A DNA stretch of 46,877 nt from Acidobacteriota bacterium (GTDB lineage: Bacteria; Acidobacteriota; Thermoanaerobaculia; Multivoradales; Multivoraceae). The notes under the pieces were generated by a model. That model was not told the origin of the DNA and made no database searches. It saw only the letters and a program-made list of their open reading frames with translations. Where the stretch lies: NCBI GenBank assembly GCA_003388555.1, contig QQVD01000051.1, positions 1-46,877 on the forward strand, given 5' to 3'. Shown here in pieces: positions 36,431-46,772 of the stretch (its first letter is position 1; each line of letters starts with the position of its first letter). A program made the translations under genes and the position numbers.

Positions 36431-38314
36431 GTGAGAGAGGTGCGCGGCCTGCGAGTCGCTCCGTCCGTGCTGCTGATCGTCCTGTCGTCCCTGCTCATCC
36501 TGCTCGTGGCCGGTCTGCCGGCCTCCGGCCAGCAGGGTCAGGAGGAAGGCCAGGCGAGCCAGGGCAGTCAGCCGGTGCCCGGTGCGCCGGTGCTGGAGGA
36601 GGAGACGGCGGAGCCCGCGGCCGCCGAGGGCACGCAGGAGGGAGACCCCGAGGAGTCGGAGGGCCTCTCCGAGACGGGTGCCGCGCCGCCACCGGCCGCG
36701 GCCCCGACGCCGCTGAGCGACGACGAGATCGCCGCCGGCGAGGGCGCGATGCTGCCGACCAGCGTCGACGACGTGCGTCAGGGCACCGCGCGGGCCTGGA
36801 ACGACTACCTGGTGCCGGTGTACGAGCGCATCGTCGGCGCCCTGCCGACAGTGCTCAGCGCGATCGGCATCCTGATCCTGTTCTGGATCGTCGCGGTCGT
36901 CGTCGGCTGGACGGTCACCCGGCTGCTCAGCATGACCGAGCTCGACAACCGCCTGGCGCGTGACCTCGGCATGCAGGAGCGCCTGCGGCGCTGGGAGGAG
37001 AAGGGCACCTCGCTGGAGAAGGTTGCCGGCACGGCCGTCAAGTGGGTGATCCTGCTGTTCGGCTTCGTCGCCTTCTTCGAGAAGCTCGATCTGGTGCTGG
37101 TCGCGGGACCGCTCGGCGAGATCCTCGCCCAGCTCACCGCGTTCATCCCCAACCTGCTCAAGGCGCTGGCCTACCTGGCGCTCTACTGGGTGGTCGGCAC
37201 GCTGCTCAAGCTCGGCATCACGCGGGGCCTGCAGGCGGTCGACTTCGACGAGCGCGCCGGCCGCTGGGTCAAGTCGCGCGAGGTCAAGGGCGAGAAGATC
37301 GGCCCCAGCGCGATGGTCGGCCGCCTGGTCTTCTACGTCGTCCTGCTGTTCGGCCTTCCGCCGTTCCTCGAGGCGCTCGGCCAGGAGGCCGCGGTGGCGC
37401 CGCTGCGCGACATGATGAGCGAGTTCTTCGGCTTCCTGCCGAACGTCGTCGCAGCGTTGATCCTGGTCTTCGTCGGTCGGGTGGTGGCGACCATCGTGCG
37501 CGAAATCGTCACCAACTTCCTCGCCGCCACCGGCGCCGACGGCTTCGCGCAGCGGTTCGGCATCGGCTCCAGCGAGGGCAGTCGCAAGCTGTCCGAGATC
37601 GTCGGCGCGGTCGCTTTCTTCTTCACCATCATCCCGATCCTGGTCGCCGCGGTCGACGCGCTCGAGATCGAAGCGATCTCCGAGCCGGTCAAGGGCACCC
37701 TCGAACAGGTGCTCGCGGCGGTGCCGTTGATCGTCGTCGCGATGCTGGTGATGGGCGTCGGCTACTTCGTCGCCCGCACCGTGCGCGGACTGGTGGAGAA
37801 CTTCCTCAAAGGCGTCGGGTTCGACTCGTTGCCCGGGCGCATCGGCCTCGGCTTCATGGTGCCCAAGGAGGGCGCCGCCAGCCTGTCGGCCATCGCCGGC
37901 AACGTGGTGATGGTGATCATCCTGCTGCTCACGGCGCAGCAGGCGCTGTCGTCTCTGCAGCTCGATCGTCTCGCTGAGCTTCTCGGCGGTCTGCTCGCCT
38001 ACCTGCCGAACCTCTTCGTCGGCGTGGTGATCATCCTCGCCGCGATCAGCCTCGGCAACTACGTCGGAGGACTGCTCTCGTCGCTGGTCTCGGGCACCGG
38101 CCACGGCAAGCTCGCCGGCACGGTGGCGCGTTACGCGATCTACTTCCTCGGCTTCTCGATGGGCCTGTCGCAGCTCGGAGTCGCTGACGAGGTGGTGCGC
38201 ATCGCCGTCGGCGCCGTGCTCGGCGGCACCGCCCTGGCGCTCGGCATCGCCTTCGGCCTCGGCGGCCGCGATCGCGCCAAGCAGGTGATCGACGACCTCG
38301 GTAGCAGTCGCTGA
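36431..38314 (+). CDS. CmpX-like mechanosensitive channel / TM-helix repeat protein
   Basis: A 627-aa protein. The start is GTG 36431, 4 nt after AGGAGG. An N-terminal helix or signal (about residues 10-30) is followed by a Glu/Pro/Ala-rich disordered stretch (30-110). About nine to ten membrane helices follow, arranged in repeated pairs (FIPNLLKALAYLALYWVV, FLPNVVAALILVFVGRVV, YLPNLFVGVVIILAAISLG). The repeated F/YLPN starts are a hallmark of the TM-helix family (PF05552), found in CmpX-type mechanosensitive channels. It ends AFGLGGRDRAKQVIDDL, also typical of that group. Confidence 0.88.
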   Translation: MREVRGLRVAPSVLLIVLSSLLILLVAGLPASGQQGQEEGQASQGSQPVPGAPVLEEETAEPAAAEGTQEGDPEESEGLSETGAAPPPAAAPTPLSDDEIAAGEGAMLPTSVDDVRQGTARAWNDYLVPVYERIVGALPTVLSAIGILILFWIVAVVVGWTVTRLLSMTELDNRLARDLGMQERLRRWEEKGTSLEKVAGTAVKWVILLFGFVAFFEKLDLVLVAGPLGEILAQLTAFIPNLLKALAYLALYWVVGTLLKLGITRGLQAVDFDERAGRWVKSREVKGEKIGPSAMVGRLVFYVVLLFGLPPFLEALGQEAAVAPLRDMMSEFFGFLPNVVAALILVFVGRVVATIVREIVTNFLAATGADGFAQRFGIGSSEGSRKLSEIVGAVAFFFTIIPILVAAVDALEIEAISEPVKGTLEQVLAAVPLIVVAMLVMGVGYFVARTVRGLVENFLKGVGFDSLPGRIGLGFMVPKEGAASLSAIAGNVVMVIILLLTAQQALSSLQLDRLAELLGGLLAYLPNLFVGVVIILAAISLGNYVGGLLSSLVSGTGHGKLAGTVARYAIYFLGFSMGLSQLGVADEVVRIAVGAVLGGTALALGIAFGLGGRDRAKQVIDDLGSSR

Positions 38315-39879
38315 GCCCATCCCCCGGGCGCAGGCGACGCTTCGGCCGCCGCCTGCGCCTCTCCGCAGTCCTGGCGCACCGCGTCCTGGGTGTGGTCGGC
38401 TGTGTCTTCTTCGTGCTCTGGTTCCTGTCGGGACTGGTGATGCTGTACGTCGAGATGCCGTACCTGCCGCGCACCGAGGAGCGGCTCGCTGGCGCACGGC
38501 CGCTCTCCGAAGTGGTCGATCCGGATCGGCCGCTGCTGGGACCGGCCGCGGCGCTGCAGTCGGCGGAGCTCGACGACGTTCCCGGTCGGATGGTGCTGTC
38601 GGTCGACGGAGACGAGCCGGTGTGGCGGCTGGCGTCCGGGCGCGCTCAGCTGGTCACCGTGGCGGCCGGCGATGGAAGGGCCTTGGGGCCGTGGAACGCC
38701 GAGCAGGCCCGCGAGCGGGCGCGCGACTGGCTGCTGCGCGCCGGCTGGATCGACGCCGACGCAGGTCTCGAGTCTCTCGGCACGGTCGAGGTCGATCAGT
38801 GGACGCTCGACGGCTTCTACCACCGCCATCGGCCGCTGCACCGCTTCGGTCTCGCCGACGGTCGGCGGGTGCACGTCGGCGCGGCCAGCGGCGAGGTGGT
38901 GCAGGGAACGACGCGCCGGCAACGCCTCCTCGCCTACCTCGGCCCGGTCACCCACTGGCTCTATCCGACCTGGCTGCGCAGCCGGCCGCCGCTGTGGAGC
39001 GCGGTGGTGGTGTGGCTGTCGGGGCTGGGGATCGTCACCGCTGCTCTCGGGCTGGCTCTCGGCGTCCTGTCGCTGCGCCGAGGCGGGCTGCAGGCCCACG
39101 AGGGCTGGCTGCGTTGGCACCACGTGCTCGGGCTGGCCTTCGGGACGGTGACGCTCACCTGGGTGTTCAGCGGCTGGCTGAGCATGGACCCGGTGGGCCT
39201 CGACGCCTCCGGCGCGCCCACCGACGAGCAGGTGCGACGGATGGCGGGTGGACCGAATCGTTGGGACGAGTTCGAGCTGCCTCCCGAGCGGGCGGTGGAG
39301 GCGGCTTCGCGCCAGATCACGGTGCGCGAGCTCGAGCCGGTCTTCTTGGCCGGCGCGCCCTTCTGGGTGGCGTACGAGACTCCGCGGCGCACGCTCCTGG
39401 TGGCGGCAGCCCATGTCGACGGCACCGCTCCGGGTGAGGGCAGCACTGCGCTGCGCGAGCTGCCGGCCGAGGCGCTGAGGGCGGGGGCCTCGGTGCTGGT
39501 CGAGGGCGCCAAGCTGGTCTCCTTCGAACGACTCGAGGAGTACGACCACCACTACCTCTCCAAGCGCACCTCGGCGCAGCGCCGGCCTCTGCCGGTCTAC
39601 CGCGCCCGCTACGACGACGCCGAGCGCACGATCCTCTACATCGACCCGCACCGCGGTCGCCTCGTCCAGCGGGTGGGCTCCGCCCAGAGGCTCGATCGGT
39701 TCTTCTACCGGGGGCTGCACTCGCTCGACTTCGCCGGGCTGGTCAACCGCAGGCCTCTCTGGGACGTGATGATGATCGTGCTGCTGCTGGGCGGCCTGGC
39801 GCTGTCGCTGACCAGCATCGCTGTGGCGTCGCGTCGGGCGCGCAGGTGGCTGCGCCTCGGCGGTTCTCGAGGGGAGTGA
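38311..39879 (+). CDS. PepSY-associated TM helix protein (likely CTG start)
   Basis: A 522-aa protein. The frame is open from codon 38305 after a TAG at 38302-38304, and only CTG (38311) is a plausible start before the first helix (AHRVLGVVGCVFFVLWFLSGLVMLYVE region). The next GTG (38392) would cut that helix. CTG overlaps the upstream TGA as CTGA, like the ATGA/GTGA pairs elsewhere here. Four membrane helices flank a large extracytoplasmic part containing DGFYHRHRPLHRFGL and YLGPVTHWLYPTWL. PepSY-TM proteins are linked to metal or siderophore reduction and peptidase control; the exact job is unknown. Confidence 0.8.
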   Translation: MSPSPGRRRRFGRRLRLSAVLAHRVLGVVGCVFFVLWFLSGLVMLYVEMPYLPRTEERLAGARPLSEVVDPDRPLLGPAAALQSAELDDVPGRMVLSVDGDEPVWRLASGRAQLVTVAAGDGRALGPWNAEQARERARDWLLRAGWIDADAGLESLGTVEVDQWTLDGFYHRHRPLHRFGLADGRRVHVGAASGEVVQGTTRRQRLLAYLGPVTHWLYPTWLRSRPPLWSAVVVWLSGLGIVTAALGLALGVLSLRRGGLQAHEGWLRWHHVLGLAFGTVTLTWVFSGWLSMDPVGLDASGAPTDEQVRRMAGGPNRWDEFELPPERAVEAASRQITVRELEPVFLAGAPFWVAYETPRRTLLVAAAHVDGTAPGEGSTALRELPAEALRAGASVLVEGAKLVSFERLEEYDHHYLSKRTSAQRRPLPVYRARYDDAERTILYIDPHRGRLVQRVGSAQRLDRFFYRGLHSLDFAGLVNRRPLWDVMMIVLLLGGLALSLTSIAVASRRARRWLRLGGSRGE

Positions 39880-39897
39880 CGACGCCCAGGGCATACA

Positions 39898-41166
39898 GTG
39901 CTGCCGGCGCCTGCGTGGCACGCCGCGTGCTACTCAGCCCTTCGGTCTCGCCGGCGGCCTAGCGACCTGTTCTCCGAGGATCCCGCATTGAGGAAGATCG
40001 AACGCTCCTACTCCGTCGAATCGCCGCAGTTCCTGCGCTCGATGGGCGCCGTGCCGGGACCTGGCTACGTCGGCGGCAATCAGGTCCGCACGCTGCTCAA
40101 CGGCGACGAGATCTTTCCGGCCATGCTGGCGGCCATCCGCTCGGCCGAGCGCTCGATCAACTTCGAGACCTACATCTACTGGTCGGGCGAGATCGGCGGT
40201 GAGTTCACCGAGGCGCTGAGCGCGCGCGCCCGCGCCGGCGTCCGGGTGCACGTGCTGATCGACTGGGCCGGCTCCCAGAACATGGAGCAGGCCTACATCG
40301 ACGAGATGCGCGATTCCGGGGTCGACGTGCGCTACTACCACCCGCTGCGTTGGTACCACCTGGCGCGGATGAACAACCGCACCCACCGCAAGCTGCTGAT
40401 CGTCGACGGCGAGGTCGGATTTACCGGTGGCGTCGGCATCTCCGACTTCTGGCTCGGCCGCGCCCAGGACCCCGACCACTGGCGCGACACCCACTTCGAG
40501 GTGCGCGGTCCGGTGGTGGGGCAGATGCAGGCCGCGTTCCTCGACACCTGGAGCGACCTGACCGGAAAGGTGTGGCACGGCGACGACTACTTCCCGGCGC
40601 TCGAGCCCTGCGGCGACGTGCTGGCCCAGCTGATCAACTCGCCGGCCAACGAGGGCTTCGAGGCCGCCTACGTCATGTACCTGATGGCTCTGGCCGCCGC
40701 CACCCGGAGCATCCATCTGGCGATGGCCTACTTCATCCCCGACGAAGAGAGCGAGCGCCTGCTCCTCGACGCTCTGGCGCGTGGGGTGCGGGTGCGGATC
40801 ATCGTGCCCGGTCGCCACATGGACGTGCCGGTGGTGCGCGCCGCCTCGCGCGCCCGCTGGGGCCCGCTGCTCGCCGGCGGCGGCGAGATCCACGAGTACC
40901 AGCCGACCATGTTCCACAACAAGATCCTCGTCGTCGACGGCCTGTGGACCTCGGTCGGCTCGACCAACTTCGACGACCGCTCCTTCAAGCTCAACGACGA
41001 GGCCAACCTCACCGTCTACGACCGCGAGTTCGCCGAGCGCCAGATCGCCGACTTCGAGCGCGACCTGGAGCACACCGTGCGGATCACCCACGAAGCCTGG
41101 CTGCGCCGGCCGCTGAGCGAGCGCGTGCGTGAGCGACTGGCCAGTCTGGTGAGGTCGCAGCTGTAG
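39898..41166 (+). CDS. Cardiolipin synthase-like phospholipase D
   Basis: Up to 422 aa. Two HKD motifs, THRKLLIVDG and FHNKILVVDG, form the PLD active site, with FTGGVGISDFW and SVGSTNFDDRSF following them. Such enzymes join two phosphatidyl groups to form cardiolipin at the membrane, or transfer phosphatidyl groups. The N-terminal start is uncertain: GTG 39898 overlaps a TACAGT hexamer (39894-39899), and a TTG at 39988 is an alternative that still keeps the whole PLD domain. The first 30 residues look weakly coding. Confidence 0.85.
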   Translation: MLPAPAWHAACYSALRSRRRPSDLFSEDPALRKIERSYSVESPQFLRSMGAVPGPGYVGGNQVRTLLNGDEIFPAMLAAIRSAERSINFETYIYWSGEIGGEFTEALSARARAGVRVHVLIDWAGSQNMEQAYIDEMRDSGVDVRYYHPLRWYHLARMNNRTHRKLLIVDGEVGFTGGVGISDFWLGRAQDPDHWRDTHFEVRGPVVGQMQAAFLDTWSDLTGKVWHGDDYFPALEPCGDVLAQLINSPANEGFEAAYVMYLMALAAATRSIHLAMAYFIPDEESERLLLDALARGVRVRIIVPGRHMDVPVVRAASRARWGPLLAGGGEIHEYQPTMFHNKILVVDGLWTSVGSTNFDDRSFKLNDEANLTVYDREFAERQIADFERDLEHTVRITHEAWLRRPLSERVRERLASLVRSQL

Positions 41167-41266
41167 TCCGGTCGGGCGTCTCCCGCGCCGTCGGCCTCTC
41201 CGAAGACGGCGTGGAGGCCGCAGCGGTGGTCTCGGCGTCCGTGCCGCCGATGCGGCCGGCCATCGA

Positions 41267-42037
41267 TCACCGCTTCCACCAAGGCCCCTCCGGCGCCGCC
41301 TCGCCGTGCGCCATCGCCCACCACTTCATCGGCACCCCGTTCAGAAGGAAGAGGGCGGAATCGGTCAGGTACGAGCTGCCTCCCTCCTCGACCTCGTATT
41401 CGACGTGGATACCGGTGCGTCGCGGCACCTCGGTGAAGACCGCCAGCAGGCTCTCCTCCTCGTTCCAGTCGTCACCGAACCAGGTCTTGATCCAGCGGTC
41501 CTCGCGGCGGGTCTCGATCGGGTGGTGCCAGGCGCCGTCGTGGCGCAGCCTGACCTCGGTGGGCCGCAGCACCCGCTGGTCGGCGCTGGTCATCCTCGAG
41601 CGTCCGCGGTACGGATCCTCGGTCCGCCACAGCACCACCCAGGTCTCCGGGCCGGCGAGTCGCCTCGCATCGTCGAGGTCCACGCTGCGGCACCTGCGAT
41701 GGTGGCCGTAGAGGAAGAGCCGCAGGTAGGTCGGCAGGACCACCCCGCGGGCGCGCTCTTCGTCTCGCTCGGCCAGCCCGAGCGGGCCGATGACCTCGGA
41801 ACGGTTCGGGGTGCCACGGTACGTGTGCAGGCGGTGGCCGCGATCGCAGCCGTCCTGGATCGCCTCCTCGATGCGGGCGTCCGACCACGCCTCGTGTAGC
41901 GCGTCGTCGCCGGCCTCGCCGGGCACCTGAGCCGCGCCGCGGCCTGCGGAGGAGACGGAGAGGAGCGCGGCGATCAACGCGAGCACGATCCTCGGCTCGC
42001 TTCGAGTGCCGGGCGTTGGACGAGAGGCTGCGTGCAT
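41267..42037 (-). CDS. Exported protein of unknown function
   Basis: A 256-aa protein. ATG 42037 was chosen because AAGGA lies 7 nt upstream and the first 37 residues form a signal peptide (RIVLALIAALLSVSSAGRGAAQ). The body is rich in Arg, Glu and Trp, with a His/Cys cluster GHHRRCRS and several TWVVLWR-type strands; no family is recognised. It is divergent from the seven-repeat secreted protein and convergent with the PLD gene. Confidence 0.65.
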   Translation of the reverse strand: MHAASRPTPGTRSEPRIVLALIAALLSVSSAGRGAAQVPGEAGDDALHEAWSDARIEEAIQDGCDRGHRLHTYRGTPNRSEVIGPLGLAERDEERARGVVLPTYLRLFLYGHHRRCRSVDLDDARRLAGPETWVVLWRTEDPYRGRSRMTSADQRVLRPTEVRLRHDGAWHHPIETRREDRWIKTWFGDDWNEEESLLAVFTEVPRRTGIHVEYEVEEGGSSYLTDSALFLLNGVPMKWWAMAHGEAAPEGPWWKR

Positions 42038-42325
42038 GCGGAGTCCTTTCGGCATCGGTCGCAGGGGAGTCACCACTGGTTCAACGCGCGCGGCCCGCCG
42101 GGCGCACACGGTGCCCCCGGGGACCGCGCGGGTGATCGGGCTGGCCCGTGATGCCGGTCAGGCAGCGGTGAGCCGGCTCTCGGGTGCGCGCCCAAGCGTC
42201 TCACCGAAGTTGGTTCAGGTGTCTCGAGTCACTCGCCTGTGCGCCGCACGCCGCCGCGGCGTTGGTGTTCAGGAGGGCTCGCAGTGCTCGCGAGCCCCTC
42301 GTGGAAGAAGACAGGGAGTTACCCG

Positions 42326-43843
42326 ATGCCTGAACGCCCCCCGCGCTCACCAGACGCCCGGTCCGCGACACCCACCGGCTCTCCGAGAGGACCGCTGCGG
42401 GCTCGTCGAGCCGGCGACCGCGGCCGCCTCTCGGGGGTGCTCCTCGCGATGCGCTGCGCTGCCTTGGCCGTAACCTCCTGGGTCCTCGCCGCGCCTGACG
42501 CGGCGGCGGCCTGGCCGGAGATCGGCGCCAACGACTTCCGCATCACCTTCGAAGGCGGAACCGGTCAGAGCCTGCCGTCGGCGCGGTTGGTCGCGGCCGC
42601 GTTCCACCCCGAGCGCCAGGAGTACTTCGTCGTCTACATCGCGGCCGAATTCGAGAACGACCTCGAGGCGCGCCGACTGCAGGCCGACGGCACCGCGGTG
42701 AGCGGCAGCTTCTTTCTCGCCAACGCCAGCGACATCCTCAACGTCGCGCTGGCCTACAGCCCGGTGCACGACCACTACCTGGTGATCTGGTGGCAGGCGG
42801 ACGACGGCTTCCAGGTCTTGGGTCGGCTGGTGAGCCCCGAGGGAGCGATTCTCAGCTCGACCCTGCCGATCGTGCCGGTGTGCTCCGATCTGCCGAGCTG
42901 CACTCCGTCGGTCGTCTACAACCCGACCGCGGACGAGTTCCTGGTGGTCTGGGGGCGGGACGAGAGCTCCGGCGAGAAGAGGATCATGGGGCAACGCCTC
43001 GACGGCGAGAGCGGCGCGCCGGTCTTCACGCCGTTCGAGATCAGTGGAGGCCCAGACGCCGACATCGACCCGGACGTCGCCTACGACCCGCAGGCGAACC
43101 AGTACCTGGTCGTGTGGACCTCGATCCGTGCCGACGACGTCGATCTCCGTGCGCAGCGGCTGGACGGCACCGCGGCCGGACAGATCGGCGAGGACGACTT
43201 CGTCATCAGCGACATGTCGGGGCGCCTGGGGGAGGAGAACTATGGCGCCTACTACCCCAAGATCGCCTACAACCCGCTCGACGAGGAGTTCCTCGTGGTC
43301 TGGTGGGGGCTCGATGGCGCCGCGCCGCTCGCTCCCAACGGCGAGCTGGAGATCTTCGGCCAGCGGATCTCGGCCGACGGCAGCGAGGTCGGCCCCAACG
43401 ACTTCCGCATCTCCGATGCCGGAGGTCTCGGGACGACCCAGCACAACCCACTGGCGCCGCAGGTCGCCTTCCTCGAGTCCGAGGGCCTCTACCTCGTCAG
43501 CTGGCACGGCACCGACAGCGTCGACGGCATGGCCGCCACGGAGCTCGAGGTCTTCGGCCAGTTCCTCACCAGGTCGGGAACGGAGGTCGGACCGAACGAC
43601 CTGCGGCTGAGCGACGTCGGTGGCTTCGGCGATCCGAGCTACGCCGCCGGCGCGACCCGGGTCGTCGCCGCCGACGCCCCGCGCGAGTTCCTCGTGCTGT
43701 GGACCGCCAACGAGGATCTGCCGGGAATGGCGCCCACCGAGAACGAGGTCTACGGCCAGCGCCTCGACGGGGGCTCCATCATCCTCTTCTATGACGGCTT
43801 CGAGTCGGCGGACACCAGCGCCTGGTCCTCCAGCCTTCCCTGA
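42326..43843 (+). CDS. Secreted seven-repeat (beta-propeller-like) protein with DGFES tail
   Basis: A 505-aa protein with AGGGAG before ATG 42326. The basic N-terminus contains the start of a signal sequence (GVLLAMRCAALAVTSWVLAAPDAAAA). Seven copies of a motif of the type 'V-A-Y-x-P-...-E-F/Y-L-V-V-W' follow: HPERQEYFVVY, SPVHDHYLVIW, NPTADEFLVVW, DPQANQYLVVW, NPLDEEFLVVW, ESEGLYLVSW, DAPREFLVLW. Phrases such as GPNDFRISDAGG recur, so a seven-bladed propeller is likely. The C-terminus is ILFYDGFESADTSAWSSSLP, a short tail without a membrane helix that may be a sorting or anchoring signal. Confidence 0.75.
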   Translation: MPERPPRSPDARSATPTGSPRGPLRARRAGDRGRLSGVLLAMRCAALAVTSWVLAAPDAAAAWPEIGANDFRITFEGGTGQSLPSARLVAAAFHPERQEYFVVYIAAEFENDLEARRLQADGTAVSGSFFLANASDILNVALAYSPVHDHYLVIWWQADDGFQVLGRLVSPEGAILSSTLPIVPVCSDLPSCTPSVVYNPTADEFLVVWGRDESSGEKRIMGQRLDGESGAPVFTPFEISGGPDADIDPDVAYDPQANQYLVVWTSIRADDVDLRAQRLDGTAAGQIGEDDFVISDMSGRLGEENYGAYYPKIAYNPLDEEFLVVWWGLDGAAPLAPNGELEIFGQRISADGSEVGPNDFRISDAGGLGTTQHNPLAPQVAFLESEGLYLVSWHGTDSVDGMAATELEVFGQFLTRSGTEVGPNDLRLSDVGGFGDPSYAAGATRVVAADAPREFLVLWTANEDLPGMAPTENEVYGQRLDGGSIILFYDGFESADTSAWSSSLP

Positions 43844-43916
43844 GCGATCGGGGTGGAGCCGTCCGGATCCGACCCGAGCCCCGTCAGCTCAGTCGTCGCG
43901 CAAGGGGAGCTCTGAC

Positions 43917-45176
<1,260 letters not shown>

Positions 45177-45247
45177 ATGGGACGTGATGCTAGTGCATCC
45201 CCCAGATCGCGTTCCTGGCCGCCGCGCTCCGCCCGCCCGCCAGACGG

Positions 45248-45253
45248 TAGGCT
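45248..45253 (+). promoter_or_regulatory. Putative -10 (TAGGCT) for the aminopeptidase gene
   Basis: Same sequence and context (GGTAGGCTG) as before the KAS gene, but here about 77 bp before the ATG chosen at 45331. A GTG at 45256 is too close to the hexamer to be the start. Confidence 0.35.
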
Positions 45254-45330
45254 GAGTGGCGCCGCCGGTGGCGGCGCGGCGCCGGCCGAGTCGACGCGAC
45301 GGCCACCCTGCCAGTCCCCCGATCGCGACG

Positions 45331-46518
45331 ATGTCTCAGTCCTCGCCTCCCGCCCCGATTCCTCGCCGACGCCCGTCGTGCCGAGCTCTTGCGGCGCTCC
45401 TGCTCGCCGTGGTGCTCGGGCTGGTCGCCGGCTCGTGCGCTTCGCTCCGCTACTACGGCCAGGCGGTGCGCGGCGGCGCCGCGGTGCTGGTCAAGCGCCA
45501 GCCGATCGAGCGCATCCTGCAGAGCGGTGGCGATTCGCTGGGCGCTGAACGCCGCCGGGTGCTCGAGGAGGCGCTGCGCATTCGGGAGTTCGCCAGCCGC
45601 GAGCTCGGCCTGCCGCGTAACGATTCGTACAGGAGCGTCGTCGACCTCGGCCGCGAGGAGGTCACCTGGCTGGTCACCGCGACGCCGGAGCTGTCGCTCG
45701 AACCGGTGGAGTGGTGCTTCCTCTTCGCCGGCTGCGTCACCTACCGCGGCTACTTCTCGCACCGCGCCGCCGAGCGCTTCGCCGCGGCGCTGGCCGACGA
45801 CGGATACGACGTCGCGCTCGGCAGCGCCACCTCGTACTCCACACTCGGCTGGTTCGCCGACCCGATCTTCGAGCCCCAGCTCTCCTGGCCACGCTGGCAG
45901 CTGGCGGCGCTGGTCTTCCACGAGCTGGCGCACCAGGCCTTCTACCTGCCGGGCGACACCGCGCTCAACGAGAGTTTCGCCACCGCGGTGGAGGAGTGGG
46001 GTCTGGATCGCTGGCTGCGCGAGGATCCGGAGTCGCGCGGCGCGGCGCGGCGCGCGGCCCAGCTCGAGGCCGACTTCGTCGCCCGCGTCCTCGCTGCCCG
46101 GAGCGAGCTCGACGCGGTCTACGCGGCGTCGCTGCCGCCCGAGAGGAAGCGGGAGCGCAAGCGGCGGATTCTCGAGCGGTTGAGCGCCGCTTACCTGGAG
46201 GACGCGACGAGCTCCTCCGACGACTATCCCGAGGGGCCGGTGTACCGGGCCTGGTTCGACCGGCCGCTGAACAACGCCCACATCGCCGCCGTCGCCGACT
46301 ACTCGCTGTGGGTGCCGGGTCTGCTGGCGCGGCTGGAGCTGCTCGGCCTCGACGCCGTCGTCGCCGAGCTCGAGGATCTCGGGTCCTTCACTCAGGAGCA
46401 GCGCGACGCCCGGCTCACGGCGTGGAACGAGGAGGCCGCGCCGCGCGACGCCGAATCGGCGCCCGGCAGCATCGACGCCCCTGCCGGATCGGTCCGGCTA
46501 ACATCGGAGGCGAGATGA
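45331..46518 (+). CDS. Predicted lipoprotein aminopeptidase (COG4324 / PF10023-like)
   Basis: A 395-aa protein with a lipobox LVAGSC (Cys36). The zinc motif HELAH (His197, Glu198, His201) and the downstream NESFATAVEEWG (Glu214) match gluzincin metalloproteases. The N-terminal WCFLFAGCVTYRGYFS, ahead of the zinc site, is typical of COG4324 predicted aminopeptidases. It probably trims peptides in the periplasm from the membrane surface. The stop overlaps the next ATG (ATGA). Confidence 0.88.
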   Translation: MSQSSPPAPIPRRRPSCRALAALLLAVVLGLVAGSCASLRYYGQAVRGGAAVLVKRQPIERILQSGGDSLGAERRRVLEEALRIREFASRELGLPRNDSYRSVVDLGREEVTWLVTATPELSLEPVEWCFLFAGCVTYRGYFSHRAAERFAAALADDGYDVALGSATSYSTLGWFADPIFEPQLSWPRWQLAALVFHELAHQAFYLPGDTALNESFATAVEEWGLDRWLREDPESRGAARRAAQLEADFVARVLAARSELDAVYAASLPPERKRERKRRILERLSAAYLEDATSSSDDYPEGPVYRAWFDRPLNNAHIAAVADYSLWVPGLLARLELLGLDAVVAELEDLGSFTQEQRDARLTAWNEEAAPRDAESAPGSIDAPAGSVRLTSEAR

Positions 46519-46772
46519 GAGATCCACGAACAGTCCCCAGGCGAGGAGCCCCTGCGGAGCCCGGCGCTCAGGACTCCTACGGTTCCCTCGAAGTCAGCGA
46601 GATGTACTGTGCCCGCTGCAAGCGCGCCCAGCCCGTGCGCCAGCATCTCCTGCTGGTGCTGCCGAACGGCAACCAGTACGAGTACCGCTGCTCGGTCTGC
46701 GCCAGCAGCGTCGGCTCGAAGCAGGACGACGACCCCACGGCCTTCGCCGAGACGCTGGGGCTCGGGGGATAG
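46515..46772 (+). CDS. Small zinc-ribbon protein
   Basis: An 85-aa protein translated from an ATG overlapping the aminopeptidase stop; GGAGG is 4 nt upstream. CARC (residues 32-35) and CSVC form a likely zinc ribbon. No signal peptide, so cytoplasmic; possible roles are nucleic-acid or protein binding, unknown. The stop (TAG) is embedded in the first unit of the heptamer array. Confidence 0.75.
   Translation: MRDPRTVPRRGAPAEPGAQDSYGSLEVSEMYCARCKRAQPVRQHLLLVLPNGNQYEYRCSVCASSVGSKQDDDPTAFAETLGLGG

Noticed and set aside
35612-38497. 961-codon open frame antisense to the CmpX-like gene and DUF481 gene
   Set aside because: A GC-rich shadow: it lies opposite well-supported coding sequence, is low-complexity (Arg/Asp/Glu/His-rich), and has no domain.
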